NCBI GenBank assembly: GCA_032160705.1
Contig: JAVHVE010000018.1
Span: forward strand, 1-64,000
Direction: 5' to 3'
DNA: 64,000 nucleotides
DNA from: QHXM01 sp032160705
Lineage (GTDB): Bacteria; Acidobacteriota; Blastocatellia; Pyrinomonadales; Pyrinomonadaceae
The notes under the pieces are model-generated. The model did not search any database. It saw only the letters and a list, made by a program, of their open reading frames with translations, and was not told the DNA's origin. The first letter of the stretch is position 1, and each line of letters opens with the position of its first letter. Position numbers and translations under genes: made by a program. This document shows, piece after piece, positions 9,465 through 18,127 of the stretch.

Positions 9465-10816
9465 CAAAGTTTCTGGCAATCGTCAAACGCGAGTACATGA
9501 CGCGGGTTCGCACCAAGATGTTCATCGTGGCGACAGTCCTGGGGCCATTGATGATCGTTCTGTTCACAGTCGTCCCCGCGTTGATTTTCAGCCTCAAAGC
9601 CGGTGGCCCGACACGCCTGGCCGTGGTTGATGAGAGCGAGAAGTTGTACGAGCGCGTGCGCGAGTCTCTCCTGAGCGAGCGCCGTGAAGATGAGGAGCGC
9701 GCACCGGCTGAAAAAGCTGTGGCGAACACTCCCAACGCCAACACGCAGGATCGAATGCGGCAGGCGGGAGAGTTGGTCAAGGCGATTTTCGATGTCAGGC
9801 CGGTGCAGCTTGCGGGGCGTTCGCTTGAAGACATCAGGCAAGATTTGAACAGCCAGGTGCTCAAAGACCAGCTCGACGGATACGTGATTATCCCGAAGAA
9901 TGTTTTAGAGGGCGGCGAGGTTGAATATAACGGGCGCAACACGGGCGATGTCGTCACGAGCGGCCAGATTCGCGAGCGTCTCAGCAGCGCCGTCCGCGAT
10001 CAGCGCATGGCCGACAATAAGATTAACCCACAGTTGATGGACGAGATCAACCGACCTGTCAAGATGGTGACCAACAAAGTCACTGAAACCGGCAGAGAAC
10101 AGGACTCCGGCCAGGGTTTCGCCTTCGTCTTCATTGTCGGCTTCCTGATTTACATTACAATCATCATGTACGGCCAGGTGATTCTCGCGGCGGTCGTCGA
10201 AGAGAAAGAGACTCGCATCGCCGAGTTGCTTTTCTCATCCGTGCGCGCGTTTCCATTGTTGATTGGCAAATTAATCGGCGTCTCGCTGGTGGCCTTGACG
10301 CAACTGGGAATCTGGGCGCTGGCTTTCGGCGCGTTTGCGTTGTGGGGCGTTGACGCGCTCTCGGCAACCGGCATGAGTCTTTCGCTGCCGCACATCCCGG
10401 CGTCCTTCTTCGTCTACTTCTTTCTCTTCTTCCTGCTGGGTTATTTCATCTATGCGACCTTCTACGCGCTCGTCGGCTCGATGGTGACGACCACGCAGGA
10501 GGGTGGACAGGTTTCGATGCCGGTGCTGTTCCTCTTGATTATGGGATTTTATCTGGCCTTCCCTGTGATTCGCAGCCCCGGCTCGCCGCTCGCGTTCTGG
10601 GTCTCGATGATTCCGTTCTTTTCACCGATCACCATGATCGTGCGAATCGTCACGCAGACGCCGCCGCTCTGGCAGATCGCGCTCTCGCTCGCCATCGGCT
10701 ATGCCACGGTCGTTTTCCTGATGTGGCTGGCCGCGCGCATCTACCGCATCGGCATGTTGATGTACGGCAAGCGGGCGACGATTCCCGAAGTGCTGCGATG
10801 GGTGAGACAGCAGTGA
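9461..10816 (+). CDS. ABC-2 type permease (NatB-like)
   Basis: 451 residues. An N-terminal transmembrane helix (about 20-45) is followed by a large extracytoplasmic domain. A cluster of about five helices from residue 225 onward includes the ABC-2 stretch VEEKETRIAELLFSSV just after the second helix. This is the NatB/YhaP arrangement. It overlaps the ATPase gene by 4 nt and shares its transcription. It forms the membrane channel of the exporter; the substrate is unknown. Confidence 0.9.
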   Translation: MTKFLAIVKREYMTRVRTKMFIVATVLGPLMIVLFTVVPALIFSLKAGGPTRLAVVDESEKLYERVRESLLSERREDEERAPAEKAVANTPNANTQDRMRQAGELVKAIFDVRPVQLAGRSLEDIRQDLNSQVLKDQLDGYVIIPKNVLEGGEVEYNGRNTGDVVTSGQIRERLSSAVRDQRMADNKINPQLMDEINRPVKMVTNKVTETGREQDSGQGFAFVFIVGFLIYITIIMYGQVILAAVVEEKETRIAELLFSSVRAFPLLIGKLIGVSLVALTQLGIWALAFGAFALWGVDALSATGMSLSLPHIPASFFVYFFLFFLLGYFIYATFYALVGSMVTTTQEGGQVSMPVLFLLIMGFYLAFPVIRSPGSPLAFWVSMIPFFSPITMIVRIVTQTPPLWQIALSLAIGYATVVFLMWLAARIYRIGMLMYGKRATIPEVLRWVRQQ

Positions 10817-10858
10817 AGCAGTGAACGCAGTGAATCGGGCTGCCTGTTAAGACGAGAG

Positions 10859-12130
10859 ATGAAGATGAGAAAAATAATTATCGTCGTGTGCGTCCTGCTT
10901 GGCTGGACGAGCGGCTTGCTCGCTTCATCTGTCCGGGGGCAGGCTCAGGACGAAAGCCGTAACATCGCTCTTGTCGGAGCAAAAATCTATCCGTCCCCGA
11001 CAGACAAGCCCATCATTGCTGGAACTGTGCTGGTCAGAAATGGAAAGATCGTCGCCGTTGGCAATCAGAGAAAAGTCAGAATTCCGAAAAACACGAAGAC
11101 GCTTGATTGCAGTGGTCTCACTTTAGTGGCCGGTTTCTGGAACAATCATGTTCACTTCACAGAGCCGAAGTGGGAGAACGCGGATAGTCTCCCTGCTTCG
11201 CAACTCGCGCAGCAAATCAAAGAGATGCTGACCCGCTACGGCTTCACTTCTGTGCTCGACACAGGCTCTTTTCTACAGAACACTCTGGCCATCAGACGCC
11301 GAATAGAAAGCGGCGAAGTGACTGGGCTATCAATCCGCACGACAGGCATGCCGTTCGTTCCGCCAAACGGCACACCCTTTTACGTCGCCCCGATTAAGCT
11401 CCCGGAACTCTCCACGCCGGAAGAGACCACGAAGCAGGTACGCGAGCGCATCGCGTCGGGCGCAGACGCGATCAAGCTCTTCGCGGCATCTCCGGTTTCA
11501 CTGGACAGGCCGCCCGTCGTGATGCCGCTCCCTTTAGCAAAAGCCGCCGTCGCAGCCGCACACACGCTCGGTAAACTCGTCGTCGCGCATCCGACCAACA
11601 ATGCGGGCGTCAACGTCGTCTTGGAAAGCGGCATAGACATCCTGGCGCACACGACCCCGGACGGCTTGGAACCCTGGAGCGATGAGCTGGTGAAAAAACT
11701 TCGTTCGGCTGGCGTGGCGCTCGCGCCTACGTTGAAGCTCTGGACGTGGGAGCTGGAACGAAAAGGCGCGTCCTCAGCCGTGACCGAAAGATTCATCAAC
11801 ACTGCCGTTGGGCAGCTACGCGCATACTCGCAAGCGGGCGGCAAAATTTTGTTCGGCACTGATGTTGGGTACATGAGCGATTACGACCCGACAGACGAAT
11901 ACCTCCTGATGGCCAAAGCAGGCATGGACTTTCGGCAAATTCTCGCAGCTTTGACCACCGCTCCGGCGAAACGATTCGGCGTCTCCGAGCGAACGGGCAG
12001 AATTGCCAAAGGGATGGATGCAGACCTGGTTTTACTGGGCGATGACCCGGCGAACAATGTCAAAGCTTTCTCAAACGTCAGGTTCACTTTCCGTCAGGGC
12101 AAAGTCATTTATGACTCGAAAACTCCCTGA
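10859..12130 (+). CDS. secreted amidohydrolase (imidazolonepropionase-like)
   Basis: 423 residues with an N-terminal signal peptide (hydrophobic stretch about 5-22, then RGQAQDE). The metal-dependent hydrolase fold shows HVH (about 97-99), later His residues in VVAHPTNN and ILAHTTPDG, and an Asp in LFGTDVGYM. The C-terminus closes with GMDADLVLLGDDP, typical of the family. These proteins hydrolyse amide or ester bonds of cyclic or peptide-like substrates; the real substrate is unknown. It is 42 nt after the exporter permease and 11 nt before the CYTH gene, so co-transcription is possible. Confidence 0.87.
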   Translation: MKMRKIIIVVCVLLGWTSGLLASSVRGQAQDESRNIALVGAKIYPSPTDKPIIAGTVLVRNGKIVAVGNQRKVRIPKNTKTLDCSGLTLVAGFWNNHVHFTEPKWENADSLPASQLAQQIKEMLTRYGFTSVLDTGSFLQNTLAIRRRIESGEVTGLSIRTTGMPFVPPNGTPFYVAPIKLPELSTPEETTKQVRERIASGADAIKLFAASPVSLDRPPVVMPLPLAKAAVAAAHTLGKLVVAHPTNNAGVNVVLESGIDILAHTTPDGLEPWSDELVKKLRSAGVALAPTLKLWTWELERKGASSAVTERFINTAVGQLRAYSQAGGKILFGTDVGYMSDYDPTDEYLLMAKAGMDFRQILAALTTAPAKRFGVSERTGRIAKGMDADLVLLGDDPANNVKAFSNVRFTFRQGKVIYDSKTP

Positions 12131-12141
12131 CTAACTGAGTT

Positions 12142-12684
12142 ATGGGTATCGAAATCGAAAAGAAATATCGCCTGACGCGCGAGCTGCGCGAGCGTTTAAT
12201 TACCCGGTTGCAGGAGAGCGGCGCGACGCATCAGGGCGAAGAGTTTGAGGAGAACACGCTATACGCGGGCGGCAACCTGGATTCGAGCAGGCAGGTGTTG
12301 CGTTTGCGCCGGATCGGAAGCCAGACAATTTTGACCTACAAGGAACGTTTCACCTCGGCCTCGGCAATCAAGCATCATCGTGAAGATGAAACAGGCGTCG
12401 AAGACGCGCAGGCGCTCGCTGACATTCTCGACGCGCTCGGCTACAAGCCTACGATGATTTACGAAAAACGACGCGCGACGTGGTTATTAAAGGGGACGAA
12501 AATCGTTGTTGACGAATTGCCGTTCGGTCTTTTCGTGGAGATCGAAGGGGAAGAGAACAGCATCACTGAGATAGAGCAACTGCTTCATCTCGGCGAAGCG
12601 GAAGCGGAGATGGCCACTTATCCTGAGCTTGCACGACAACATGGCGAAAAGCGCGGCGAGGTGATCGAGGTTCGCTTCAAGTGA
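12142..12684 (+). CDS. CYTH domain protein (class IV adenylate cyclase / triphosphatase superfamily)
   Basis: 180 residues. The N-terminal signature GIEIEKKYRL supplies the ExExK metal and triphosphate-binding motif (E4, E6, K8). Alternating basic and acidic strands follow (LRLRRIG, LTYKERF, YEKRRATW, DELPFGLFVEIEGE), as in the triphosphate tunnel fold. The family acts on triphosphates (adenylate cyclase, thiamine triphosphatase, tripolyphosphatase). Length and the YEKRR/VEIEGE pattern resemble the CyaB/thiamine triphosphatase branch, but activity cannot be settled. It ends before a bidirectional terminator shared with groEL. Confidence 0.86.
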   Translation: MGIEIEKKYRLTRELRERLITRLQESGATHQGEEFEENTLYAGGNLDSSRQVLRLRRIGSQTILTYKERFTSASAIKHHREDETGVEDAQALADILDALGYKPTMIYEKRRATWLLKGTKIVVDELPFGLFVEIEGEENSITEIEQLLHLGEAEAEMATYPELARQHGEKRGEVIEVRFK

Positions 12685-12726
12685 GGCTCGCTTGAATCAT
12701 AATTTTTCTTCATTCATCAGCAATGA

Positions 12727-12764
12727 AAAGAGGCTTCGTTCCAAAAAGTGAACGAAGCCTCTTT
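12727..12764. terminator. bidirectional terminator between the CYTH gene and groEL
   Basis: A 15-bp perfect stem (arms 12727-12741 and 12750-12764) with an 8-nt loop, A-rich on the left flank and T-rich on the right. It can end transcription from both the + strand CYTH gene and the - strand groEL. Confidence 0.88.
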
Positions 12765-12790
12765 CGTCTTACTAGACGTGCGAGCCGAAA

Positions 12791-14443
12791 TTACATGCCC
12801 ATGCCGCCGCCCATGCCGCCCATCCCGCCAGGCATCGCCGGAGCCCTGTCGTCTTCGGGAAGCTCCGAAACCATCGCTTCCGTCGTGAGCATCAGGCCTG
12901 CGATTGACGCGGCGTTCTGAAGCGCGTAGCGCGTCACTTTGGCCGGGTCAATGACACCAGCCTTGACGAGGTCTTCCAACTCTTCCGTTTGAGCGTTGTA
13001 GCCGAAATTCTCGTTCTTCTGGTCACGAACGTGCTCCACAATGACTGCGCCTTCTTTACCGGCATTCTGCACAATCTGGCGCAGCGGCTCTTCCAGAGCG
13101 CGCTTGACGATGGTGACGCCAATCTGCTCGTCCGCGTCGCCTTCGCCTTCCTTGTTGATGCGGAACTTATCCAGCACCTTGGCCGCGCGAACGAGCGTGA
13201 CGCCGCCGCCGGGAACGATGCCTTCTTCAACGGCAGCGCGTGTGGCGTGCATCGCGTCTTCGACACGAGCCTTCTTCTCTTTCATCTCGGTCTCGGTCGC
13301 CGCGCCGACTTTGATAACAGCGACGCCGCCAACCAGCTTCGCCAGACGCTCCTGCATCTTCTCACGGTCGTAGTCCGAAGATGTCTCTTCGATCTGCGCG
13401 CGCAGGGTCTTGACGCGACCTTCGATGTCCGAAGCTTTGCCGTTGCCTTCGACGAGGGTCGTGTTGTCCTTGTCAATCGTCACCTTCTTGGCGCGACCCA
13501 AATCTTCGAGCTTGACGTTCTCCAGCTTGATGCCGAGGTCTTCAGAGATAACCTGGCCGCCGGTCAGGATAGCTATGTCTTCGAGCATGGCTTTGCGGCG
13601 ATCACCGAAGCCGGGAGCTTTGACGGCTGCAATATTGAGCGTGCCGCGCAGCTTGTTGACGACGAGCGTTGCGAGCGCTTCGCCTTCAACGTCTTCGGCG
13701 ATGATGAGCATCGGCTTGCCCATCTTGGCAACTTGCTCTAAGAGTGGGAGCAGGTCTTTCATCGAGCTGATCTTCTTCTCGTGAATCAGAATCAGCGGAT
13801 TGTCGAGCACCGCTTCCATGCGCTCCGGGTCTGTGACGAAGTAGGGCGAGAGATAGCCGCGATCAAACTGCATTCCCTCGACGACTTCCAGAGAAGTCTC
13901 CATCGTCTTCGACTCTTCGACCGTGATAACGCCGTCTTTGCCGACCTTGTTCATTGCTTCGGCGATAATGTTGCCGATGGTCGTGTCGCCGTTGGCCGAA
14001 ACAGTTCCGACCTGCGCGATCATGTCGCCTTTGACGGGCTTTGATAAACGCTTGATCTCTTCGATGGCACGCTCGACGGCTTTATCAATGCCGCGCTTTA
14101 AGGCCATCGGGTTTGCTCCCGCAGCGACCGTCTTCACGCCTTCGCGGAAGATCGCCTGCGCCAACACAGTCGCGGTGGTCGTGCCGTCGCCTGCGACATC
14201 AGAAGTCTTGCTGGCGACTTCGCGCACCATCTGCGCGCCCATGTTTTCGAGCGCATCTTTCAATTCAATCTCTTTGGCCACCGTCACACCGTCTTTGGTG
14301 ATGGTGGGGCTTCCGAATTTCTTGTCAATGACGACGTTGCGTCCTTTGGGGCCGAGCGTGATCTTGACAGCATCGGCGAGCTGATTGACGCCGCGCAGGA
14401 TAGCCGCGCGCGACTCCTCGCCATGAATTACTTGCTTTGCCAT
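12791..14443 (-). CDS. groEL: chaperonin GroEL (60 kDa, HSP60)
   Basis: 550 residues, full length. Family hallmarks are GPKGRNVVIDKKFG near residue 32, DGTTTATVLAQAI (about 87-99), the apical domain and a Gly-Met-rich C-terminal tail (GGMGGMGGGMGM). GroEL forms the double heptameric ring that folds client proteins with GroES and ATP in the cytoplasm. It lies 75 nt downstream of groES in the usual groES-groEL order. It is expected to be transcribed from the CIRCE-controlled promoter upstream of groES. Confidence 0.98.
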   Translation of the reverse strand: MAKQVIHGEESRAAILRGVNQLADAVKITLGPKGRNVVIDKKFGSPTITKDGVTVAKEIELKDALENMGAQMVREVASKTSDVAGDGTTTATVLAQAIFREGVKTVAAGANPMALKRGIDKAVERAIEEIKRLSKPVKGDMIAQVGTVSANGDTTIGNIIAEAMNKVGKDGVITVEESKTMETSLEVVEGMQFDRGYLSPYFVTDPERMEAVLDNPLILIHEKKISSMKDLLPLLEQVAKMGKPMLIIAEDVEGEALATLVVNKLRGTLNIAAVKAPGFGDRRKAMLEDIAILTGGQVISEDLGIKLENVKLEDLGRAKKVTIDKDNTTLVEGNGKASDIEGRVKTLRAQIEETSSDYDREKMQERLAKLVGGVAVIKVGAATETEMKEKKARVEDAMHATRAAVEEGIVPGGGVTLVRAAKVLDKFRINKEGEGDADEQIGVTIVKRALEEPLRQIVQNAGKEGAVIVEHVRDQKNENFGYNAQTEELEDLVKAGVIDPAKVTRYALQNAASIAGLMLTTEAMVSELPEDDRAPAMPGGMGGMGGGMGM

Positions 14444-14518
14444 TTTCTCTTCTTCTCCTAACTAGAATGTGGTGAATTGCGGTTCAATGAAAAAAGCGGC
14501 TGAGTTCTCTTGAAGAGA

Positions 14519-14860
14519 CTACTTGCCGCCTTTTTTGCTGCTGCCCGATCCGGCTGCCGCTCCTGCGCGTTCAATGATGCCAAGAATCTCATCCTCGCGC
14601 ATAATCAACAGCTCTTCACCGTCAAGCTTGATCTCGGAACCGCTGTATTTGCCGAAAAGCACGCGATCACCTTTTTTGACATCGAGTGTCTGGCGCGTGC
14701 CGTCTTCCCTGTACTTGCCCTCGCCAACGGCGACGACCTCGCCCTCCTGCGGCTTTTCTTTGGCGGTGTCCGGGATGATGATCCCGCCGCGTACCTGCTC
14801 GCCCTCTTCGATACGGCGCACAATCACACGATCATGCAGGGGTTTAATGTTAGTTGCCAT
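14519..14860 (-). CDS. groES: co-chaperonin GroES (10 kDa)
   Basis: 113 residues, slightly longer than the usual 95-100 because of a C-terminal Gly/Ser/Lys-rich tail (GAAAGSGSSKKGG). The core shows IKPLHDRVIVRR at the start, the mobile loop GGIIIPDTAKEKPQ and VLFGKYSGSEI. It caps GroEL as a heptamer. It is the first gene of the heat-shock operon, with a sigma-70 type promoter and a perfect CIRCE operator directly upstream. Confidence 0.97.
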   Translation of the reverse strand: MATNIKPLHDRVIVRRIEEGEQVRGGIIIPDTAKEKPQEGEVVAVGEGKYREDGTRQTLDVKKGDRVLFGKYSGSEIKLDGEELLIMREDEILGIIERAGAAAGSGSSKKGGK

Positions 14861-14938
14861 ACTGCTTTCACTGCTCCTTTCAGATTTACCGGAAAATTAC
14901 GGGTTTTAAGGAATAATAGAGCTGCTCACCGGCAGATA

Positions 14939-14965
14939 TTAGCACTCTGTAGCGATGAGTGCTAA
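14939..14965 (-). promoter_or_regulatory. CIRCE operator (HrcA binding site)
   Basis: A perfect TTAGCACTC-N9-GAGTGCTAA inverted repeat 79 nt upstream of groES, overlapping the downstream edge of the predicted -10. In known systems the repressor HrcA binds it and releases it on heat shock. No hrcA gene is in this window. Confidence 0.97.
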
Positions 14966-14994
14966 CTATATAGCTGAATGGGGATTTTTGTCAA
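14965..14994 (-). promoter_or_regulatory. groESL promoter, sigma-70 type
   Basis: On the minus strand, a consensus -35 TTGACA (14994-14989) is separated by 18 nt from TATAGT (14970-14965). A shifted TATATA gives 16-nt spacing. The CIRCE operator follows at once, so HrcA would block initiation. Confidence 0.75.
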
Positions 14995-15102
14995 TATCTG
15001 CGGGGGCAATCAGCAGTAGATACAGCGGCATAAATATGAGCGCGGGCAAAGCTCCATCGCACAATTCCCAAAATACCGGAACCTTATTGTCTCTTTTTCA
15101 TT

Positions 15103-15417
15103 CACTGGAAGCGGATAGACAGCGTTTTCGCCTATCTTTACGCATTAAGGGGCGATCTTTTCACCTTTAGAATTGAGCTTTTTGCTTTGAGAAGTGATCT
15201 GTGAGCCTTTAGAAGCGAACTTTCAAGGATTAGCGGCTATCTGTCGGCGTTTAGAAGTCATCTTTACCTGTTTAGAAGTAATCTGTGCGCGTTGAGAGGC
15301 CATCTTTTCGCTTTATATGGCAATCTGCACAGCTTTAGAAGCAAACTTTCACTCTTTAGAACCGACCTTCACAGTGTTTGAAGCGGTCTGCGCACTATTT
15401 TCGGCAGTTTTCACCGG
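15103..15417. repeat. tandem array of degenerate 21-bp repeats
   Basis: About 15 consecutive units keep an exact 21-bp register from 15103 to 15417. The rough consensus is TTTAGAAGYNATCTKTNCNCN, best kept in units starting 15208, 15250, 15271 and 15334. The first two and last two units are the most diverged. Since 21 is a multiple of 3, one frame reads as a heptapeptide FRSxLxx/LRGxLxx, but stops interrupt it (TGA in the units starting 15187 and 15376) and no start or Shine-Dalgarno fits. It lies in the 614-nt spacer between groES and the Fis-type gene. The rest of that spacer (14995-15102 and 15418-15474) shows nothing I can name. Confidence 0.85.
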
Positions 15418-15474
15418 GTCGGTCGTGAAAATACCGTAGCCAATCTGGTCGTGCTATTGGGTTAAGCGTTGTAA

Positions 15475-15723
15475 CTAAGACTTTCGCCCGCTGCGCTTGG
15501 CGGGGCGGCTGGGGGGCTCCTGTTTGCGGTAGGTGGAGACGCGCTTGGAGAGGGTATTGCGGTGAATGCCCAGAATATTGGCGGTGCGCGAAAGATGTTC
15601 CTTGTGCCGCGACAGAGCTTTTTGAATGTAGAGTTTCTCAAATTCAGACAAGGCCTCGTCGAGCATAATCTGGCCGTCGAGCATTTCGTCTATCAGGGCT
15701 TCGAGGCGGGCGCGCATCTGCAT
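15475..15723 (-). CDS. small Fis-type helix-turn-helix protein
   Basis: 82 residues. The C-terminal half is a Fis/NtrC-type HTH (EKLYIQKALSRHKEHLSRTA then NILGIHRNTLSKRV), the classic pattern of sigma-54 activator DNA-binding domains. No AAA+ ATPase or receiver domain is attached. The tail is basic and rich in Pro, Ser and Arg. It could be a free-standing Fis-like DNA-binding protein, or the conserved C-terminal end of a lost NtrC-type regulator. It lies 39 nt downstream of the cvpA-like gene on the same strand, so both may be co-transcribed. Confidence 0.8.
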   Translation of the reverse strand: MQMRARLEALIDEMLDGQIMLDEALSEFEKLYIQKALSRHKEHLSRTANILGIHRNTLSKRVSTYRKQEPPSRPAKRSGRKS

Positions 15724-15762
15724 GGGATTCTCCAGCGGCGGATTTCGACAAAAAGCGGGCAG

Positions 15763-16281
15763 TTACTTGGTATTCATCAAATCTGAATAGCCTTTATAAA
15801 AACGTGTGCGGACCTCTTGTGAAGTAAAGACGCCTAACAATTTTGCTCCCTGCGCCAGGATGGGAGCGGTGCGCGCCTCCTCGACTGAACTGAGACTAAC
15901 CGGAAAAGCTGTCAGCGCGAGATAGAGGATAGAGCAGACTGCCCACCCGCGCAGCAGCCCGAACGCACCCCCTAGAACGCGGTCAAACCATTCAAGGCGG
16001 ACATGCTGCAAGCCACCCTTGACTAACCGACCGGCAAAAAATCCGCCGACCAGCGCGATAATCATAATCAAAAGGAAGCCGCCCGCATTTGCCGCCTCGC
16101 TTGATTCGACCACCTTGAGCCCGCGCAAGGTAGCTCCCACAGCTTCGTAACCCTGCGCGGCGATTAAAAGACCGACGATCAGCGCCGCTCCCGTCAACAA
16201 CGCTCGCACGATCCCGCGCATCGCTCCCGAAACGACCGAAGACGCAATCAGCGCGAGCACTAGAAAGTCAAAGAAAGTCAT
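15763..16281 (-). CDS. cvpA: CvpA family inner-membrane protein
   Basis: 172 residues with four predicted transmembrane helices (about 5-22, 28-45, 66-84 and 103-122). The N-terminal FDFLVLALIASSVVSGAMRG and the glycine-rich third helix fit the CvpA/colicin V production family. The family is linked to envelope integrity; the molecular role is unclear. It lies downstream of purC on the same strand, separated by a hairpin repeat. The cvpA-purine gene association recalls the cvpA-purF cluster of proteobacteria. Confidence 0.83.
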   Translation of the reverse strand: MTFFDFLVLALIASSVVSGAMRGIVRALLTGAALIVGLLIAAQGYEAVGATLRGLKVVESSEAANAGGFLLIMIIALVGGFFAGRLVKGGLQHVRLEWFDRVLGGAFGLLRGWAVCSILYLALTAFPVSLSSVEEARTAPILAQGAKLLGVFTSQEVRTRFYKGYSDLMNTK

Positions 16282-16285
16282 TGGC

Positions 16286-16408
16286 TAATTTTTGATTTGC
16301 GATTTTTGATTGGAAGAGGCTGAAGAACCGCTTTCATAAACTTTAAAGTCAGATTCATAGAATCTGTCCTTATCCAATTGCAAATCAAAAATCAAAAATC
16401 AAAAATTA
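16286..16408. repeat. heptad hairpin element (CAAAAAT class)
   Basis: The left arm is near 16286-16313 and the right arm at 16374-16408. Heptads read CAAAAAT/TTTTTGA; the right arm has more copies. The core CTGAAGAACCGCTTT resembles the core of CAGAA-class elements although the arms are unrelated. It fills the space up to the purC stop codon. Confidence 0.82.
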
Positions 16409-17308
16409 CTATAGTTCGCTTCCTGCGAGCAGGCGATAAGCCTCCAGGTAGCGTTCGGTGGTGGCCTGCGCGATTTCAGGTGGCAGCGGCGGCGCGGGCG
16501 GCTGCTTGTTCCAGTTGAGAGTTTCCAGATAGTCGCGCACGAACTGTTTGTCGAAAGAGGGCTGCGATTTGCCGGGCTCATATTGAGCCGCAGGCCAGAA
16601 GCGGGAAGAGTCGGGCGTCAACACCTCATCAATCAGGATGATGCGGCCATCTTTATCTTTACCAAACTCAAACTTTGTATCGGCGATGATGATCCCACGG
16701 GTTCGCGCGTACTCGCTTGCCTCTGTATAAATGCGCAATGAAATGTCTCGAAGGATTGCCGTCGTCTCTTCGCCGAGTATTTCGCTCATGCGTGCTTCGC
16801 TGATATTTTCGTCGTGCCCTTCTTCAGCTTTGGTCGCAGGGGTGAAGATCGGTTCCGGTAATTGCTCGGATTCGCTCAATCCGGCTGGCAACTTGTGGCC
16901 GCAGACTTCACCTGTGCGGAGATAGTCCTTCCAACCTGACCCTGTGATGTAGCCACGCACGACGCACTCGATTGGAAAGACCTCCGTGCGGCGAACAAGC
17001 ATCGAGCGCCCGCGCAAATCTGTGTCGTACTGTCTGATGACTTCGGGCATCGCTGCCATCTCCGTTGCCACCAGGTGATTCGGGACGATGTGGCCGAGCC
17101 TTTCAAACCAGAAACGAGAGAGAGAGGTCAGCACTTCGCCTTTGCGAGCAATCGGCGTCGGCAAGATACAATCAAAAGCCGAGATGCGATCCGTTGCGAC
17201 GATCAGGAGATGCTCGTCGTTAACCTCGTACACGTCGCGCACTTTCCCGCGCCGCATTAAGTGAAGCTCGGAGAGGGATGTTTCCAGGACGGGCTGAGTT
17301 GCAGTCAT
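16409..17308 (-). CDS. purC: phosphoribosylaminoimidazole-succinocarboxamide synthase
   Basis: 299 residues, the length of the longer SAICAR synthetases. Motifs are MRRGKVRDVYEV (ATP loop), DRISAFDCILPTPI, VRGYITGSGWKDY and IIADTKFEFG with ILIDEVLTPDSSRFW. It joins aspartate to CAIR in purine synthesis, using ATP. Hairpin repeats flank it on both sides. No other purine gene is present in the window. Confidence 0.96.
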   Translation of the reverse strand: MTATQPVLETSLSELHLMRRGKVRDVYEVNDEHLLIVATDRISAFDCILPTPIARKGEVLTSLSRFWFERLGHIVPNHLVATEMAAMPEVIRQYDTDLRGRSMLVRRTEVFPIECVVRGYITGSGWKDYLRTGEVCGHKLPAGLSESEQLPEPIFTPATKAEEGHDENISEARMSEILGEETTAILRDISLRIYTEASEYARTRGIIIADTKFEFGKDKDGRIILIDEVLTPDSSRFWPAAQYEPGKSQPSFDKQFVRDYLETLNWNKQPPAPPLPPEIAQATTERYLEAYRLLAGSEL

Positions 17309-17404
17309 AACAGTAGACTCGAACCGATTAAGGATATTTGAAGAGCGCCAGCCAGAAAAGCGAGTCGAGATAATGCTCGCGCCCCGCAGCTTTTGTCAAG
17401 GAAT

Positions 17405-17491
17405 TAGTTTTCAGTTTTGAGTTTTCAGTTTTCAGCGGGGAACCAAGAGTTTTCACTGAAAACTGAAAACTGGCTACTGAGAGCTGAGAGC
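17405..17491. repeat. heptad hairpin element (CAGTTTT class)
   Basis: CAGTTTT/CAGTTTC heptads on the left face CTGAAAA units on the right. On the minus strand the heptads continue into the DinB gene (GCTCTCA-GCTCTCA-GTAGCCA), so the stop codon TAG and the last residues of that gene belong to the element. Confidence 0.82.
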
Positions 17492-17953
17492 TTCTTTCAA
17501 ACGTTGAATCTGCGCGGCGTGATTGTGCGCGTGGGCGGCGTAAATCTCCAACCAGCGCTCCGTGCTGTAGAGTCCGCTTTCGGGATGCCAGCCTTCGCGC
17601 TTCCAGTCTTCATCGGACATCTGGGCGAGCAGTTGCGCCGTCGTTGCACGTGAACTGCGTAAGGATTCGAGCGCGGGAGTCATCTCGCGTTCGTTGTATT
17701 TGAGCCGCCGTGCGTAATCATCCTGATCGTAGGCGTGAATCACAGGCCGGTCTTCGGCGAGCAGGCGTCTGAGGCGGATGGCGGAATTCATTTCGCTATC
17801 GGCGAGGTGCTGGACGATTTCGCGCGCGCTCCATTTGCCGGGCAAAGGATGGGCTGTCAACTGATCGGCGGGGAATCCTTCAAGACTTCTGGCCACTTCG
17901 TCGTATCCGGCCTCGTACTGTGAAATCAACTGCTGTCTCTCTTCAGGTGTCAT
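17474..17953 (-). CDS. DinB family metal-dependent hydrolase-like protein
   Basis: 159 residues from the chosen start. It shows the DinB/YfiT four-helix pattern with likely metal-ligand histidines in GKWSAREIVQHLADSE and a final HAHNHAAQIQRLKEA. Family members include bacillithiol or mycothiol transferases and many proteins of unknown role. The start at 17953 is preferred over one 14 codons upstream because AAGGAG lies 9 nt before it. The last residues (EALSSQ) are encoded by hairpin-repeat heptads, so the natural C-terminus was probably altered. Confidence 0.82.
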   Translation of the reverse strand: MTPEERQQLISQYEAGYDEVARSLEGFPADQLTAHPLPGKWSAREIVQHLADSEMNSAIRLRRLLAEDRPVIHAYDQDDYARRLKYNEREMTPALESLRSSRATTAQLLAQMSDEDWKREGWHPESGLYSTERWLEIYAAHAHNHAAQIQRLKEALSSQ

Positions 17954-18127
17954 TCGGGCTTTCTCCTTTTGAGTCAGGGGAACTCTATGCAACAATACTT
18001 TTCTACGAACACGAGCGCAGGTCTCCTCGTTTAGAGAAATTAAGTCTCGCTACAAAGCGCACGCAGGATGCCCCGGCGCGCTCTTAGATTCGATCTGGCA
18101 ACATCTTTACAACTTTTGGAGAACTCA

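Noticed and set aside
12989..13741. 250-codon ORF antisense to groEL
   Set aside because: groEL is certain in this region; the antisense frame mirrors its codon bias.
15145..15417. 21-bp repeats read as a coiled-coil protein
   Set aside because: In-frame TGA codons in two units and no usable start; kept as a repeat tract only.
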